From: a bacterium
GTDB lineage: Bacteria > 4484-113 > JAFGCY01
Direction of reading: 5' to 3'
DNA: 64,000 bases
Assembly (NCBI GenBank): GCA_020849855.1
Contig: JADZFO010000038.1
Coordinates: 1-64,000, forward strand
Numbering within the stretch: the first letter of the stretch is position 1; each line of letters starts with the position of its first letter. Both the position numbers and the translations under genes were made by a program. Positions 42,884 to 52,409 of the stretch are shown piece by piece. The notes beneath the pieces are model-generated. The model was not told where the DNA came from and searched no databases. It saw only the letters and a list, made by a program, of their open reading frames with translations.

Positions 42884-43585
42884 ATGTCCTTGCTACTGCG
42901 CAGAGAACTGGAACTGCTTGAGCGCGAAATCCTCAAGATCGGCTCACTGGTCGAGGACGCCCTCAACAAGTCGATCATCGCCCTGGTCGACCGCCGCTCC
43001 GAGCTGGTGGATGAAGTGGTCAAGGGCGACGACGCCATCGACTCCCGCGAGGTCGAGCTGGACGAGGAGTGCCTCAAGGTGCTGGCACTGCACCAGCCGG
43101 TGGCCCACGACCTGCGCTTTGTCATCACCGTGATGAAGGTCAACAACGACCTTGAGCGCATCGGCGACCGCGCGGTAAGCATCGCCGAGCGCGCCTCCTT
43201 CCTGAACAAGCGCGAGCCCCTGGGCGCCGACCTGAACATCAGCGCGTTGGCGGACAAGGTGCGGCACATGGTGCGCCAGGCCCTCGACGGCTTTGTCGAG
43301 CTGGACTCCAACCGCGCCCGCGAGGTGATCCGCGAGGACGAGGAAGTCGACAACCTGCGCTATGAGATGCGCGACGCGCTGATGGACCTGATGCACAAGG
43401 ACCCCAGCGTGATGGACCGCGCCTGGCAGCTGGTGGAGGCCGTGCGGCACCTGGAGCGCGTGGGCGACCTGGCGGTGCATATCGCCGAGGAGATCATCTT
43501 CCTTGTGGATGGCAAGGTGATCCGCCACCACCACCAGGACTACCTCAACGAGAACCACAAGGAGAGCGGCGACGCGCCGCTCTAA
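42884..43585 (+). CDS. phoU: Phosphate transport regulator PhoU
   Basis: A 233-residue protein of two three-helix bundles. Family metal/contact motifs are present in both halves: ERIGDRAVSIAERA and ERVGDLAVHIAEEI. PhoU relays Pst status to PhoR, shutting the regulon off when phosphate is plentiful. The ATG at 42884 has GGGAG upstream. It is last in the pst operon. Its stop overlaps by three bases the stop of the convergent permease gene, leaving no room for an intergenic terminator. Confidence 0.94.
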   Translation: MSLLLRRELELLEREILKIGSLVEDALNKSIIALVDRRSELVDEVVKGDDAIDSREVELDEECLKVLALHQPVAHDLRFVITVMKVNNDLERIGDRAVSIAERASFLNKREPLGADLNISALADKVRHMVRQALDGFVELDSNRAREVIREDEEVDNLRYEMRDALMDLMHKDPSVMDRAWQLVEAVRHLERVGDLAVHIAEEIIFLVDGKVIRHHHQDYLNENHKESGDAPL

Positions 43586-44961
43586 CTTGCAGCTCCTGAG
43601 CCGCGAGCTCCGCTGAGGGCGCGCCAGCCCAGGCGCCAGAGCACGCCTGCGGCCAGCAGTACAGCGCCGTAAAGCCAGATGCGCGGCTCAATGAAGACGC
43701 TCAGACCCAGACAGACACACAGCCCCAGCCAGGCAGACAGCGGATGGTAAAGCCGCTGTGTGCGGGGCAGGCGCAGGGCGCAGATATTGGTCAGGGCGTA
43801 GTACAGCAGCACCGTCAGCGCGCTGAAAGACCAGGCGGCCTTGATGCCGCCCAGCGCGGCCAGCAGGCCGACCGCGACAGCGCAAAGCCACAGCGCGGCC
43901 ACGGGCGCGCTGCGCTGCTCATTCAACCTGGCCAGCCCGGCGGGCAGGTCTGCGCGCCGGGCCATTGCCAGTGCGACCCGCGAGAGGCCCAGCAGCAAGT
44001 TCAGCAGCACGCCCAGCATGGCGCAGAGAGCGCCAAGCGCGATGAGCTGCGGACCGAGCGGCAGGCCGAAGCCGCGCGCGGCTTCCAGCAGCGGCGCGGT
44101 CCCGCCCGCCGCCCAGGCTGCCAGCCGCTCGCCGCCGACTGCGCTGACGGCGACAGAGCCCACGGCGATGTAAAGCAGCAGCGCCGCCAGCAGGCTCAGC
44201 ACTATGGCGCGGGGTATCGTCCGGCGCGGCTGTGTGACTTCCTCACCCAGGGTGGCGATGCGGCCGTAGCCGGTGTAAGCGACAAACATCAGCGCGCTGG
44301 CCTGCAGCAGCCTGGCCAGCCAGTCCAGGGGGCCGGACCAGGCCAGCGGCGTCTGCTGCGGCGCCGGGCCCGTGAAGAGCAGATGCGCGAGGCCGGCGAA
44401 ACAGAAGCTCAGCAGCGCGACCACGGTCGCGCCGACCAGCGCGCCGGTCAGGGCGCTGCCCAGGCGTGCGCCGCGCTGCAGCAAAAGGCCCAGGCCCAGC
44501 ACGCTCAGCAGGGCCAGGCCATGCTGCAGCAGCGGCTGCTGCAGGCCAAACAGGCCCAGCAGATAGGCGCTGAAGCCCAGCGCCGCAGTGGCCGCCGAGG
44601 CAGTCTTGGCGCAAAGGAAGAGCCAGCCGGCGAAAAAGCCGGGCCACTCGCCCAGCAGGCGATAGCCGTACTCGTATGTGCCGCCGGAGACGGGATAGGC
44701 CGTTGCAAGCTGGGCCGAGCTGAGCCCGTTCAGCAGCGCCAGCGCAGCGGCGATGACCAGCGCCAGCGGCAGCAGCGGCCCGGCGGACCCGGCCGCCAGC
44801 GCGAGGCTGACAAAAACTCCGGTGCCAAGGATGCTGCCAAGGCCAAGGATGACCGCGCTGCCCAGCCCCAGCACACGGCGCAGCCGCGGCCCGCCGGCCT
44901 GCGCGTCATTGTCGGGTTCAGGCCTCCTGCTGGCAATCTGATTCTGCTCCGCTTCGTCCAT
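43582..44961 (-). CDS. APC-superfamily amino acid permease
   Basis: A 459-residue protein with about 12 membrane helices. The N-terminal LGLGSAVILGLGSILGTGVFV matches the first-helix signature of APC transporters (GxG(I/V)F unwound substrate site), and PVSGGTYEYGYRLLG follows in helix 3. Substrate is unknown. A TAAGCT box lies seven bases before the ATG. The end overlaps phoU on the other strand, so antisense effects are possible. Confidence 0.88.
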   Translation of the reverse strand: MDEAEQNQIASRRPEPDNDAQAGGPRLRRVLGLGSAVILGLGSILGTGVFVSLALAAGSAGPLLPLALVIAAALALLNGLSSAQLATAYPVSGGTYEYGYRLLGEWPGFFAGWLFLCAKTASAATAALGFSAYLLGLFGLQQPLLQHGLALLSVLGLGLLLQRGARLGSALTGALVGATVVALLSFCFAGLAHLLFTGPAPQQTPLAWSGPLDWLARLLQASALMFVAYTGYGRIATLGEEVTQPRRTIPRAIVLSLLAALLLYIAVGSVAVSAVGGERLAAWAAGGTAPLLEAARGFGLPLGPQLIALGALCAMLGVLLNLLLGLSRVALAMARRADLPAGLARLNEQRSAPVAALWLCAVAVGLLAALGGIKAAWSFSALTVLLYYALTNICALRLPRTQRLYHPLSAWLGLCVCLGLSVFIEPRIWLYGAVLLAAGVLWRLGWRALSGARGSGAAS

Positions 44962-45041
44962 CAGGGCAAGCTTACACGGCGATTATGAAGCTGCAGCAGA
45001 GCGTCCCTGTCCGCGCGCTTTGAAAGCGATGAACGAAGGCG

Positions 45042-45149
45042 CGGAGCGCGGGCTGCATGCGCAGCATGAGCCCGCTTCTTTCTTTGAGTTCCGGGCCCCG
45101 CAACGAAGAAAACACAAGCAGGCCCTGCTTGGCAGCGGCCTGCGCTCCG
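45042..45149. repeat. Inverted REP-like pair
   Basis: CGGAGCGCGGGCTGC (45042) and its imperfect reverse complement ending in GCGCTCCG (45149) face each other, each continuing into an AGCCCGCTT-type stem end. The rest of 44962-45328 has no gene. Confidence 0.75.
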
Positions 45150-45257
45150 AGACTCCGGTGCGCGGCGAGCACTCTGATGGAACTGGCCTGCTGGGCGCCA
45201 TCGTGCTGATCGCCGCCGGCCGCCTGACACCGCGGCCAAGGGCAGGCAAAAGAGAAA

Positions 45258-45273
45258 GCCGCATTGCTGCGGC
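45258..45273 (-). terminator. Terminator of the first HzsA-like/NHL unit
   Basis: GCCGCA (45258-45263), loop TTGC, TGCGGC (45268-45273). On the minus strand it is followed by TTTCTCTTTT, and on the plus strand by CTTTCTCTTT, so it can work in both directions. Confidence 0.75.
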
Positions 45274-45328
45274 CTTTCTCTTTACGAGGTGTTGTTCCAG
45301 TTGTCTTGTGCGGCTCCCGCCCGGCGCA

Positions 45329-48301
45329 CTAGGGCGCCAGTATCACCACCTGGCGGCGGTCGCGGTCGCCGATCAGGAAGCGGCCGTCGGGGCTGACGCT
45401 CATGCCATAAATGCTGCGCACATTGCCGTCGCCGTCGCCATAGCCGGCCAGGCCGCACATGTACTGCCACTCGCCGTTGGCCTGGGCCGGCGGCTTGAGC
45501 TTATGCATCAGGCCGTCGCTGTCCCAGTAGTAGACATAGACATAGCCCGCCGGGTCCAGCGCCAGCACGCCGCCAAGGCCGAAGCCCGGCACCCAGGAAT
45601 CGATCAGCGCGCCGCTCTCCGCATTCAGGCGCAGGATGCGGCTCTGGTCGTTCCAGGGCCGGTCAAGGATGAACAGCCAGCCATGGTCGCGGTCCAGCAC
45701 CATGTCGTCGGCATTGGTGTTGGCCGGGTCGGGCAGCGCGATGCTGTGGCTGTAAGTGCCGTCGTCAAAGACCTGGATGCGGTCGTTGTCGCGGTCCAGG
45801 GCATACAGCAGGCTGCCGTCAACGGCCATCGCGCCATTGCCCTTGAACTCGGTCGGGTCGGAGCCCCAGTCCACGCCCAGCACCTTATAGCTCTCAAAGT
45901 CCTCGCTGAACTCCGTCAGCACCGTATAGCCGTGGGTGAAGTAAAGCTTGCCGTTGGTCCAGGCCACATTGCTGGGCGTGCGGTCCAGGCGGCCGGTCAG
46001 GATGTCGCCATCCACGCCGGTCTCCAGGTAGGCCATGTCCAGCAGCTTGTTCTTGCGGTCCAGGATGGTGCAGCAGTAGGTCGTGCCGTCAAGGACGGCG
46101 AAGGCGCCGTCGCTCTCACGCACCGCGAAGGCCTGCGGCTGGATGAACTCGCCGGGCAGCGGGTCATAGTCGCCGAGGCCCTGGATCAGGGTGCCATCGT
46201 TCTTGTTGAAGATGCCGCTGCGCTGGTTGTACTCATCGCTGACCAGCACACGGCCGCCGGGCAGAGCCGCGATGCCGTAGAGGCCCCAGAACCAGGCTTC
46301 CTCGCCCAGCGGGCTGGGCAGGTTCAGGCTTGAACCGTCGGCGAAGCCGCCGCGGCCCCACTCGCCGCTGAAGTTATGGCTGGCATCAAAGCGCAGCACG
46401 CGGTCGCGCTCGCGGTCCGTGACCATCACTGAGCCGTCGGCGAAGGTCGCCACGCTCAGCGGCTGGCGCAGCTCGCCGTCGCTGGGGTCAAGGTCCGCCG
46501 AGCCGTCATAGCTGTCCAGCAGGCTGCCGTCCGGCGCGAACCAGAAGACAGAATCAGCATGGTCGTCCACCACCACGATGTTGCCGCTGGAGTCCAGCTC
46601 CACATCGTTGGGGTGTTCCAGGATCGCCTCGCCGATCACCAGGGTCTGCACGCCGCCTTCAAACTTGCGGATGCAGTGCGCGTTGGCATCGGAGAGATAG
46701 ATCACGGAGCCCGATGAGTTCGCGGCGATGAACCAGCCGCCGTTGAGGACGGCGTCCACCGTGTCGAAGTCGAGGGCCCAGTGCACCTGGCCGGTCTCCT
46801 GGTCGATGCGGTAAACCTCAGCTCCGCCGCCCTGCTTGACCAGGATATCGCCGTTGCTGAGCACCTCGATATCCTCCGGCCCGTCGAGCCAGAACTCGCG
46901 CAGGGGGAAGCCCTCGGGGTCGTAGACGCTGATGCGCCCGGCCATACCCTGGGCCACATAGAGGTTGCCCTGCAGGTCCGTGGCCACACCCCGGGGCTCA
47001 TACATCTCAAAGCTCTGGTACAGGGTCTTGCCCACATGGGCCCAGTTCTTGGGCGGGGTGGACGGATGCACAGTCACCACCGGCGCCGGCGATGAAAGGG
47101 CTGCGCCCACCTTGACCTGCACGTCCGTGCTGACCTCGACCTCTGCGTCGAGGGGCACGCGGAAGCGCAGGCCGGTGGCGCTGACGTTGGCCACATGGTC
47201 CGCCGGCAGCTGCTCGCCGCCATAGATCACCCTGGTGTTCGTCCCGGCCGGGTCAAAGCCCGCGCCCTCGACATAGACCCAGAAGCCCGGGTACTGCCGC
47301 GGCGGGAAGAGTTCGTCGATGAAGAGGCTGTAGCTGCTGGACGCCACCGCCTGGTTGCTCAGTGCGCTTTCCACCTGGTCGCCCACCACCGCCGCCACGC
47401 GGAAGTAGTAGGTCTTGTTCGGCTCAAGCTCGATCAGCTCATAGCTCGGGTTGGGCGTCGCCGGCACCAGGGCGTCATTGGCCCGGGTCACCAGGCTCTG
47501 CTCCGGCAGGCTGAAGCTCTGGGTGGAGTAATAGACGTTGTAGCCCATCAGCCCTTCCAGCGCGCTGCCATTCCAGTTCAGACGCACCGAGCCGCTCAGC
47601 GGCGTGGCCGTCAGCCCGGTGGGCGGCGTGGGCGGCGGGTTCTGGCTGAGCTTCAGCTCCAGCTGCTCCACCACCACGCGGCTGTCGCCGCTGGGGTTAT
47701 AGCTGATCACGGCCGCATAGGCCCGCCCGCCCGGCGAGACATAGTCGCCCACCTGCGGCCCGGTCGGCAGCAGGGGCAGGGTGCCCAGCACGGAGTTGAA
47801 GGGTCCGCTGAACTGCCAGCGCCCGGCGGAATAGTCCGCCACCGCCAGCCAGTACTCCGCGCTGTCCACGCCGGTCTCGACGCGCAGCTCCACCGGGTAC
47901 TTGGCGTTCTCGCTGGTTGTGAATTCATAGATCGCCCAGGCCAGGCCCATGCCGGAGGCGTTGCCGCCATCCAGCACCAGGCGGTTGCCGGAGACCTGCG
48001 CACCGCTGTAAGCCTCGAACTGCTCCGAGCCGTTCATCAGCAGCGCCGTCTGGCTGGCCTTACGCTCGCCCGCCGGCATCTGCGGCAGGCCATCAAAGCC
48101 GGCCGGCGCAGCCGTGCGCGGCGCGTCGTTTGGCGCGCTGAGCGCCGCCGGGTCGGCGGCCGCGCCGCTGCCCTGCTCCAGCCCGCTGCTGCTTCCGCCG
48201 CAGGAGGCCAGGGCCAGCAGTGCCAGCAACGTCAGCGCTGCCAGCAGCAGTGTTTGATACTGAGCCCGCCAGGCCCGTTCACCCGTGAAATCCCTGGTCA
48301 T
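45329..48301 (-). CDS. FN3/IPT/NHL-propeller lipoprotein, copy 1
   Basis: A 990-residue exported lipoprotein with lipobox ALASC (Cys34). After a beta domain (about 60-210) comes a fibronectin type III domain (about 220-320: PTGLTATPLSGSVRLNWNGS, YYFRVAAVVGDQVESALSNQ), an IPT/TIG-like domain (about 325-420), then repeated NHL propeller units such as NDVELDSSGNIVVVDDHADSVFWF to the end (RRQVVILAP). It is probably surface- or periplasm-facing and protein- or ligand-binding. It starts two bases after the HzsA-like gene's stop with GAGGAG inside that gene, so the two proteins are made together. A close paralog lies at 52466. Confidence 0.82.
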   Translation of the reverse strand: MTRDFTGERAWRAQYQTLLLAALTLLALLALASCGGSSSGLEQGSGAAADPAALSAPNDAPRTAAPAGFDGLPQMPAGERKASQTALLMNGSEQFEAYSGAQVSGNRLVLDGGNASGMGLAWAIYEFTTSENAKYPVELRVETGVDSAEYWLAVADYSAGRWQFSGPFNSVLGTLPLLPTGPQVGDYVSPGGRAYAAVISYNPSGDSRVVVEQLELKLSQNPPPTPPTGLTATPLSGSVRLNWNGSALEGLMGYNVYYSTQSFSLPEQSLVTRANDALVPATPNPSYELIELEPNKTYYFRVAAVVGDQVESALSNQAVASSSYSLFIDELFPPRQYPGFWVYVEGAGFDPAGTNTRVIYGGEQLPADHVANVSATGLRFRVPLDAEVEVSTDVQVKVGAALSSPAPVVTVHPSTPPKNWAHVGKTLYQSFEMYEPRGVATDLQGNLYVAQGMAGRISVYDPEGFPLREFWLDGPEDIEVLSNGDILVKQGGGAEVYRIDQETGQVHWALDFDTVDAVLNGGWFIAANSSGSVIYLSDANAHCIRKFEGGVQTLVIGEAILEHPNDVELDSSGNIVVVDDHADSVFWFAPDGSLLDSYDGSADLDPSDGELRQPLSVATFADGSVMVTDRERDRVLRFDASHNFSGEWGRGGFADGSSLNLPSPLGEEAWFWGLYGIAALPGGRVLVSDEYNQRSGIFNKNDGTLIQGLGDYDPLPGEFIQPQAFAVRESDGAFAVLDGTTYCCTILDRKNKLLDMAYLETGVDGDILTGRLDRTPSNVAWTNGKLYFTHGYTVLTEFSEDFESYKVLGVDWGSDPTEFKGNGAMAVDGSLLYALDRDNDRIQVFDDGTYSHSIALPDPANTNADDMVLDRDHGWLFILDRPWNDQSRILRLNAESGALIDSWVPGFGLGGVLALDPAGYVYVYYWDSDGLMHKLKPPAQANGEWQYMCGLAGYGDGDGNVRSIYGMSVSPDGRFLIGDRDRRQVVILAP

Positions 48302-48303
48302 GC

Positions 48304-50328
48304 CTACTCCTCATGCGCGGTGTTGTCGACAACCGTGTTCACGAAATCGTCGAAGAGGCCGCGCAGATCGCTGAAGCCCTCACCGTTCGGCTTGAAGGCG
48401 GACTTGCTCAGGTCGATGTTGTGCTTGACGTCGATGCGGGCGTGGCAGCCGGCGCAGGTGCGGGTCTCGCCCGGGCGCACCATGTTGAACATGCGCTCGC
48501 GCACTGCCACACGGCCGCGGCCGTCCACCAGCTCCCAGGTGATCGGGGTGTCCGCCGGGATGCGGATACGGAAGGAACCGTCCTCAGCCACCGGGTACTC
48601 GCCGATCATCGGGCCTTCGGCCATCGGGGTGAAGTTGCCGTGGTCGAACTCGAGGCGGTCGGGGTCGCCGGTGGGGATACCGCGGGTCTTAAGGGCCTGG
48701 AAGACACGCACCTTCCAGGGGCCGTCTTCCGGCTTCGGGTGGCCCTGGCGCATGTCGCCATTGCGGTCGAAGATATCCATGCAGGCGAACTCGCCCCAGG
48801 CTTCCACGCCCGGGCGCAGAGTGCTGTCGGGGATCACCGGCGGCACCTGGCGCTGCAGCAGCGGCATGCCGCCGATTTCCCAGATGCCCGCGCCGTCGCA
48901 GACCTTGGTCAGCTCGCCCGTGCTTCCGTCCATGACGTAGAGGCCGAAGTCGGGGACTACATCGTTCTCGTCGCCGTGGTCTTCCCACACATCGCCGGTG
49001 GCATAGGACACCAGGATGTCGCCGCCGGGCAGCTCGACCGGGAACTTGTAGCGGCCCAGGGTGTTCTCCGGGCCGGAGTCCACGATCTCGCGCGGGGTCA
49101 GGTAGCGGTAGGTCGGGAAGTCCGGGTTGCCCAGGGGGTCAACGTCAAGGATCGAACCGGCGCCGTAGTTCTCATGGTGCGCGCGGCCGATGCCGGGGAT
49201 GTCAAAGTTGGTGTGGACGCAGAGCAGGTGGTGGTCGGCGCGCTCGCGCACGTCGATGAAGCAGTCCACGTTGTCGCGCGCGATATGGCTGCCGAAGACC
49301 GGGAAGGCGTCGGTGCCGTCGGGGTCCATGCGCCAGATCGTGAAGCGGTTGAAGCGCGGGCCCTGGATGTTGATCCGGGTGTCCCAGGAGACAAAGTAGA
49401 GCTGCCCGTTGTGCGCCACGATCGGGTTGAAGCAGCCGTCGGATGCGATATGCACCAGGCGCTCCTCACCGGTGAAACGGTCCAGCACAAAGAGCTGGGG
49501 CACCTGCGAGCCGGAGTCGTAAAAGTCGCCCACGCCAAAGCGCTCGGAGGTGAAGAGCACGCGGCCGTCGGGCAGGTAGGTCGGCTCGCCGTCGTCGTAC
49601 TCGTTGAAGGTCAGCTGGGTCAGGTTGGTGCCGTCGATGTTCATCTCGAAGAGCTCAAGGTCGTCGCCGCCGAACTCGCGCATGGTGAACATCACCCGGG
49701 AGGCATCAAAGCTGACTTCCAGGTCCTGCATCGGACGGTCGCTGATGGCCAGCAGCTGGGTCAGGGTACCGTCGGGGTCCAGGCGCATGATCGCCTGGTC
49801 CTGGTAGTTCCAGGGGCTCTGCAGGTTGCGGAAGGTCTGCATCGGGCCGGTCACCCCGGTGGGGTTCTGGCGCACGAAGACAATCGGGCAGGGCAGCACG
49901 CCGGGGTCGATGTCGGTGATGCCCATCGATACCTTGTTACCGCTGCCACTGCTGGCTTCGTAATAGACCGCCTCGCCCTTGCTTCCCGCGCCGCTGAGGC
50001 TGAGGTTCTGGCCGGGGCTGATGCTGCCGATCTGGCTGCGCTCGCCCTGCGGGCCCAGGCGCTGCAGTTCGGCATTGCGGTCCACGCTCAGGCTCAGGCC
50101 GTCGGGGTCGCGCTTCACGCTGGCCACCACTCCGGGCAGCAGCTCGTCCTTGCCGGCGCCATCCACATGGCCGCTCAGCGGGATCGTGCGCGAGACATCC
50201 TGAAGTCCGGAGTCCTGATTGTCATTGCCCGTCTGGGCCGGGTCGCTCGTCTTGCCCCCACCGCAGGCGCTCAGACTGAGCACAAGGAGCAGGCCGGCAA
50301 TCCCGGCCAGTTGATAGCGGCTAACCAT
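48304..50328 (-). CDS. HzsA-like monohaem propeller lipoprotein, copy 1
   Basis: A 674-residue lipoprotein (lipobox SLSAC, Cys22). The middle contains TolB/WD-like propeller blades (DLELFEMNIDGTNLTQLTFN, GEPTYLPDGRVLFTSERFG) that resemble the hydrazine-synthase alpha-subunit family, and one c-haem motif, CAGCH, at about 623. I base the family name on recalled resemblance; the other hydrazine synthase subunits are absent, so hydrazine synthesis is not implied. Haem and propeller suggest extracytoplasmic redox work. AGGAGG precedes the ATG. It is first gene of a two-gene operon with the NHL lipoprotein; the module is duplicated at 52466-57423. Confidence 0.75.
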   Translation of the reverse strand: MVSRYQLAGIAGLLLVLSLSACGGGKTSDPAQTGNDNQDSGLQDVSRTIPLSGHVDGAGKDELLPGVVASVKRDPDGLSLSVDRNAELQRLGPQGERSQIGSISPGQNLSLSGAGSKGEAVYYEASSGSGNKVSMGITDIDPGVLPCPIVFVRQNPTGVTGPMQTFRNLQSPWNYQDQAIMRLDPDGTLTQLLAISDRPMQDLEVSFDASRVMFTMREFGGDDLELFEMNIDGTNLTQLTFNEYDDGEPTYLPDGRVLFTSERFGVGDFYDSGSQVPQLFVLDRFTGEERLVHIASDGCFNPIVAHNGQLYFVSWDTRINIQGPRFNRFTIWRMDPDGTDAFPVFGSHIARDNVDCFIDVRERADHHLLCVHTNFDIPGIGRAHHENYGAGSILDVDPLGNPDFPTYRYLTPREIVDSGPENTLGRYKFPVELPGGDILVSYATGDVWEDHGDENDVVPDFGLYVMDGSTGELTKVCDGAGIWEIGGMPLLQRQVPPVIPDSTLRPGVEAWGEFACMDIFDRNGDMRQGHPKPEDGPWKVRVFQALKTRGIPTGDPDRLEFDHGNFTPMAEGPMIGEYPVAEDGSFRIRIPADTPITWELVDGRGRVAVRERMFNMVRPGETRTCAGCHARIDVKHNIDLSKSAFKPNGEGFSDLRGLFDDFVNTVVDNTAHEE

Positions 50329-50590
50329 CCTGTCCTCCTGAGAATCACCCCGCCGCCGCTTCCCGCGCCGCGAGGCCTATGCCCCAAATAAGTTCAGTCT
50401 GCAAGCAGTCTTTCCAGACTGGCCCTAACCTGCCCTGGGCGTCTGAGACGCGGTATCAGGACACAGTGGATGTATAACAGCGCAGCGAATTCCCTTTTCA
50501 GACTTACATCAGCTTTTAACCCAAAGCAAAGCGCCGCTACACTAAGCTAGTGCTGACAGCGCCGCTGATTACCTGCATCAGGAGTCAAGT
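50329..50590. promoter_or_regulatory. Divergent promoter region
   Basis: Lies between the divergent HzsA-like and hydrolase genes. It is locally A/T-richer (about 50460-50550) and holds candidate -10 boxes on the plus strand (TACACT near 50536). No gene is seen. Confidence 0.4.
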
Positions 50591-51403
50591 GTGCACCTAC
50601 TGCCCCTCGAGACGTCTGCGGCCCCCAGCCCCGGCCCTGACCCGGCCGGCGCGGGCGGGCCGCAGGGCCTGCACTGGCTGCTCTTCCCCGGCTGGGGCGA
50701 AGACCAGCGCTACTGGGCCCGCGTGGCCCGCCTGCTGCCCACGGGCACACAGGCTCACTTTGTGCAGCTCCCCGGCTATGGCGACAACCGCGCACCGGTG
50801 CCATTGAGCCTCTATGCCCTGGCCGAGGCCCTGGAAGATGCCAGCGCGGCCCTCCCGCCCGGGCCGCTGGCCTATGGCGGCAACTGCTCCGGCGCGGCCC
50901 TGGCCCTGCTGGCGGCGAGGCAGCTGGAGCGCCCGGCCGCGCGACTGCTGCTGGTGGACTGCTTCGCCGCCATGCCGCCCTACTTCGCCCTGCTGCTGCG
51001 CGGGGCCCTGGGCCGGCTGTGCTATCTCAGCGCCTTCGCGAACCCGCTGGGCCGGGCCGTCACCAACAGGGTGCTGAGCGCGAAACGCAAGGCCGACACC
51101 GACATCATGGCCGCCTTCGCCTACAGCAGCGAGTGGACCAACTACCGCTACCTGCAGCTCTATGGCCAGCTGGGCAGCCTTGAGGACCAGCCCAGGCTGG
51201 AGCTTGCGGGCGGGCGGGCGCCGGACTTCGTCTATGGCCAGCGCAGCTTCTCGCTGGTGCGCAAGGGGCTGCCGCGCTGGCAGGCGCACTGGCCGGGCCT
51301 GCGGGTGCGCGAGCTGGAGGGCGTCGGGCACCTGGCCGTGCAGGAAGCGCCCGAGAGGATCGCTGAAGTGATGGCGCAGGGAAATGCCGCGACCGCCGGC
51401 TAA
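50591..51403 (+). CDS. Alpha/beta hydrolase with Cys nucleophile
   Basis: A 270-residue alpha/beta hydrolase of the BioH/type II thioesterase sort. HWLLFPGWGEDQRYW holds the oxyanion region; the nucleophile elbow is GGNCSG (about 97-102), where Cys stands in place of the usual Ser; the acid is probably the Asp in LLVDCFA and the base the His in VGHLAVQEAPERI. A Cys nucleophile is known in dienelactone hydrolase but rare otherwise. The GTG start at 50591 has AGGAG eight bases upstream. It lies between the two HzsA-like/NHL modules on the opposite strand; a link to them is not shown. Confidence 0.8.
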   Translation: MHLLPLETSAAPSPGPDPAGAGGPQGLHWLLFPGWGEDQRYWARVARLLPTGTQAHFVQLPGYGDNRAPVPLSLYALAEALEDASAALPPGPLAYGGNCSGAALALLAARQLERPAARLLLVDCFAAMPPYFALLLRGALGRLCYLSAFANPLGRAVTNRVLSAKRKADTDIMAAFAYSSEWTNYRYLQLYGQLGSLEDQPRLELAGGRAPDFVYGQRSFSLVRKGLPRWQAHWPGLRVRELEGVGHLAVQEAPERIAEVMAQGNAATAG

Positions 51404-51503
51404 CAAGCGCCTGATGCCAGCCGCGCAGCCGCGCCTGTGATACATCTATATCCTGAGGACTGCGCAGCAGGGCAGCGGCCGCTGCGGCGCTGAGGTGAAA
51501 CAC

Positions 51504-52406
51504 ATGACGGCAGGAAAGAGCACATCAGCATCAGCGGGCAAGGGCCTTGGCAGCGCGGCGGCAACGGCAGGCACTACGGCAGCGAAGACGACTGCGAAGT
51601 CAGCGGCGAAGACAGCGGCGAAGAGCGTGGCTAAGAGCGCGGCTAAGAGCGCGGCTAAGACCGCAGCGAAAAGTGCAGGGAAGAATACGGCCGCTCCCGC
51701 CGCTCCCTTTGCCGGCTTCAGCAAGGCCACACTGGCCTTCTATAAGGGCGTCGAGGCCAACAACAAGCTGGACTGGTTCAACGCCCACCGCGATGAGTAC
51801 ATCCGCGATGTGATCGCCCCGGCCCAGGCCCTGATCAGCGAGCTCGGCCCGCGCCTGCAAAAGCTCAGCAGCGGCATCGGCTTCCATACCGACTTCAACG
51901 GCAAGGGCAGCATCAAGAAGATCCAGACCGACCGGCGCTTCAACCCTGACCGCGACCCTTACAAGACCTGGCTGGACATCATGTTCTGGGAAGGCCCGGC
52001 GCCGGTGAAGAAGGAGAACCCGGCTTTCTACATCCACCTCACCACCAGGGACCTCGCCCTGGTCTGCGGCGCGATGTACTTCGAGAAGAACATGCTCAAG
52101 GCCTGGCGCGATGCGGTGCTTGACCCGAAGCTGGGGCCGGAGCTGGACGCTGTCGTCAGGAAGCTGACCGGGGGCAAGGGCGGCTACAAGATCTACGCCG
52201 AAACGAAGAAGCAGCTCCCGCGCGGCGTTGACCCCAGCCACCCGCAGGCGGATTACACGAAGTATGAGTCATTCTGCATCGTGCGCGAGACCGCGCACCC
52301 GAAGGAGCTCTTCAGCAGCGACTTCATCGCCTACTGCGAGTCGACCTTCAAGGAGCTGCTGCCCCTGCATAAGTGGCTGCTGAAGGTGTACAGCAAGGCG
52401 TATTGA
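51504..52406 (+). CDS. DUF2461 (TIGR02453) protein with histone-H1-like N-terminal tail
   Basis: A 300-residue protein. Residues about 75-300 match DUF2461: FSKATLAFYKGVEANNKLDWFNAHRDEY, KIQTDRRFNPDRDPYKTW, FYIHL and a C-terminal helical pair; function unknown. Residues 1-70 are a Lys/Ala/Ser/Thr repeat (AKTAAKSVAKSAAKS-type), like eukaryotic-style H1 or chlamydial Hc tails, encoded by 12-base GC-rich repeats. The tail should bind DNA or other polyanions. The ATG at 51504 is placed seven bases after GAGGT; a GTG three codons earlier is possible. Confidence 0.8.
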   Translation: MTAGKSTSASAGKGLGSAAATAGTTAAKTTAKSAAKTAAKSVAKSAAKSAAKTAAKSAGKNTAAPAAPFAGFSKATLAFYKGVEANNKLDWFNAHRDEYIRDVIAPAQALISELGPRLQKLSSGIGFHTDFNGKGSIKKIQTDRRFNPDRDPYKTWLDIMFWEGPAPVKKENPAFYIHLTTRDLALVCGAMYFEKNMLKAWRDAVLDPKLGPELDAVVRKLTGGKGGYKIYAETKKQLPRGVDPSHPQADYTKYESFCIVRETAHPKELFSSDFIAYCESTFKELLPLHKWLLKVYSKAY

Positions 52407-52409
52407 TCT

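Noticed and set aside
48313..50391. A 692-codon open frame antisense to the HzsA-like gene, and similar long antisense frames elsewhere (for example 12529-14193, 45020-46333, 55465-57138)
   Set aside because: They mirror the codon pattern of real genes in GC-rich DNA, lack ribosome sites or -10 boxes, and translate to His/Arg/Ala-rich sequence with no recognisable domain.
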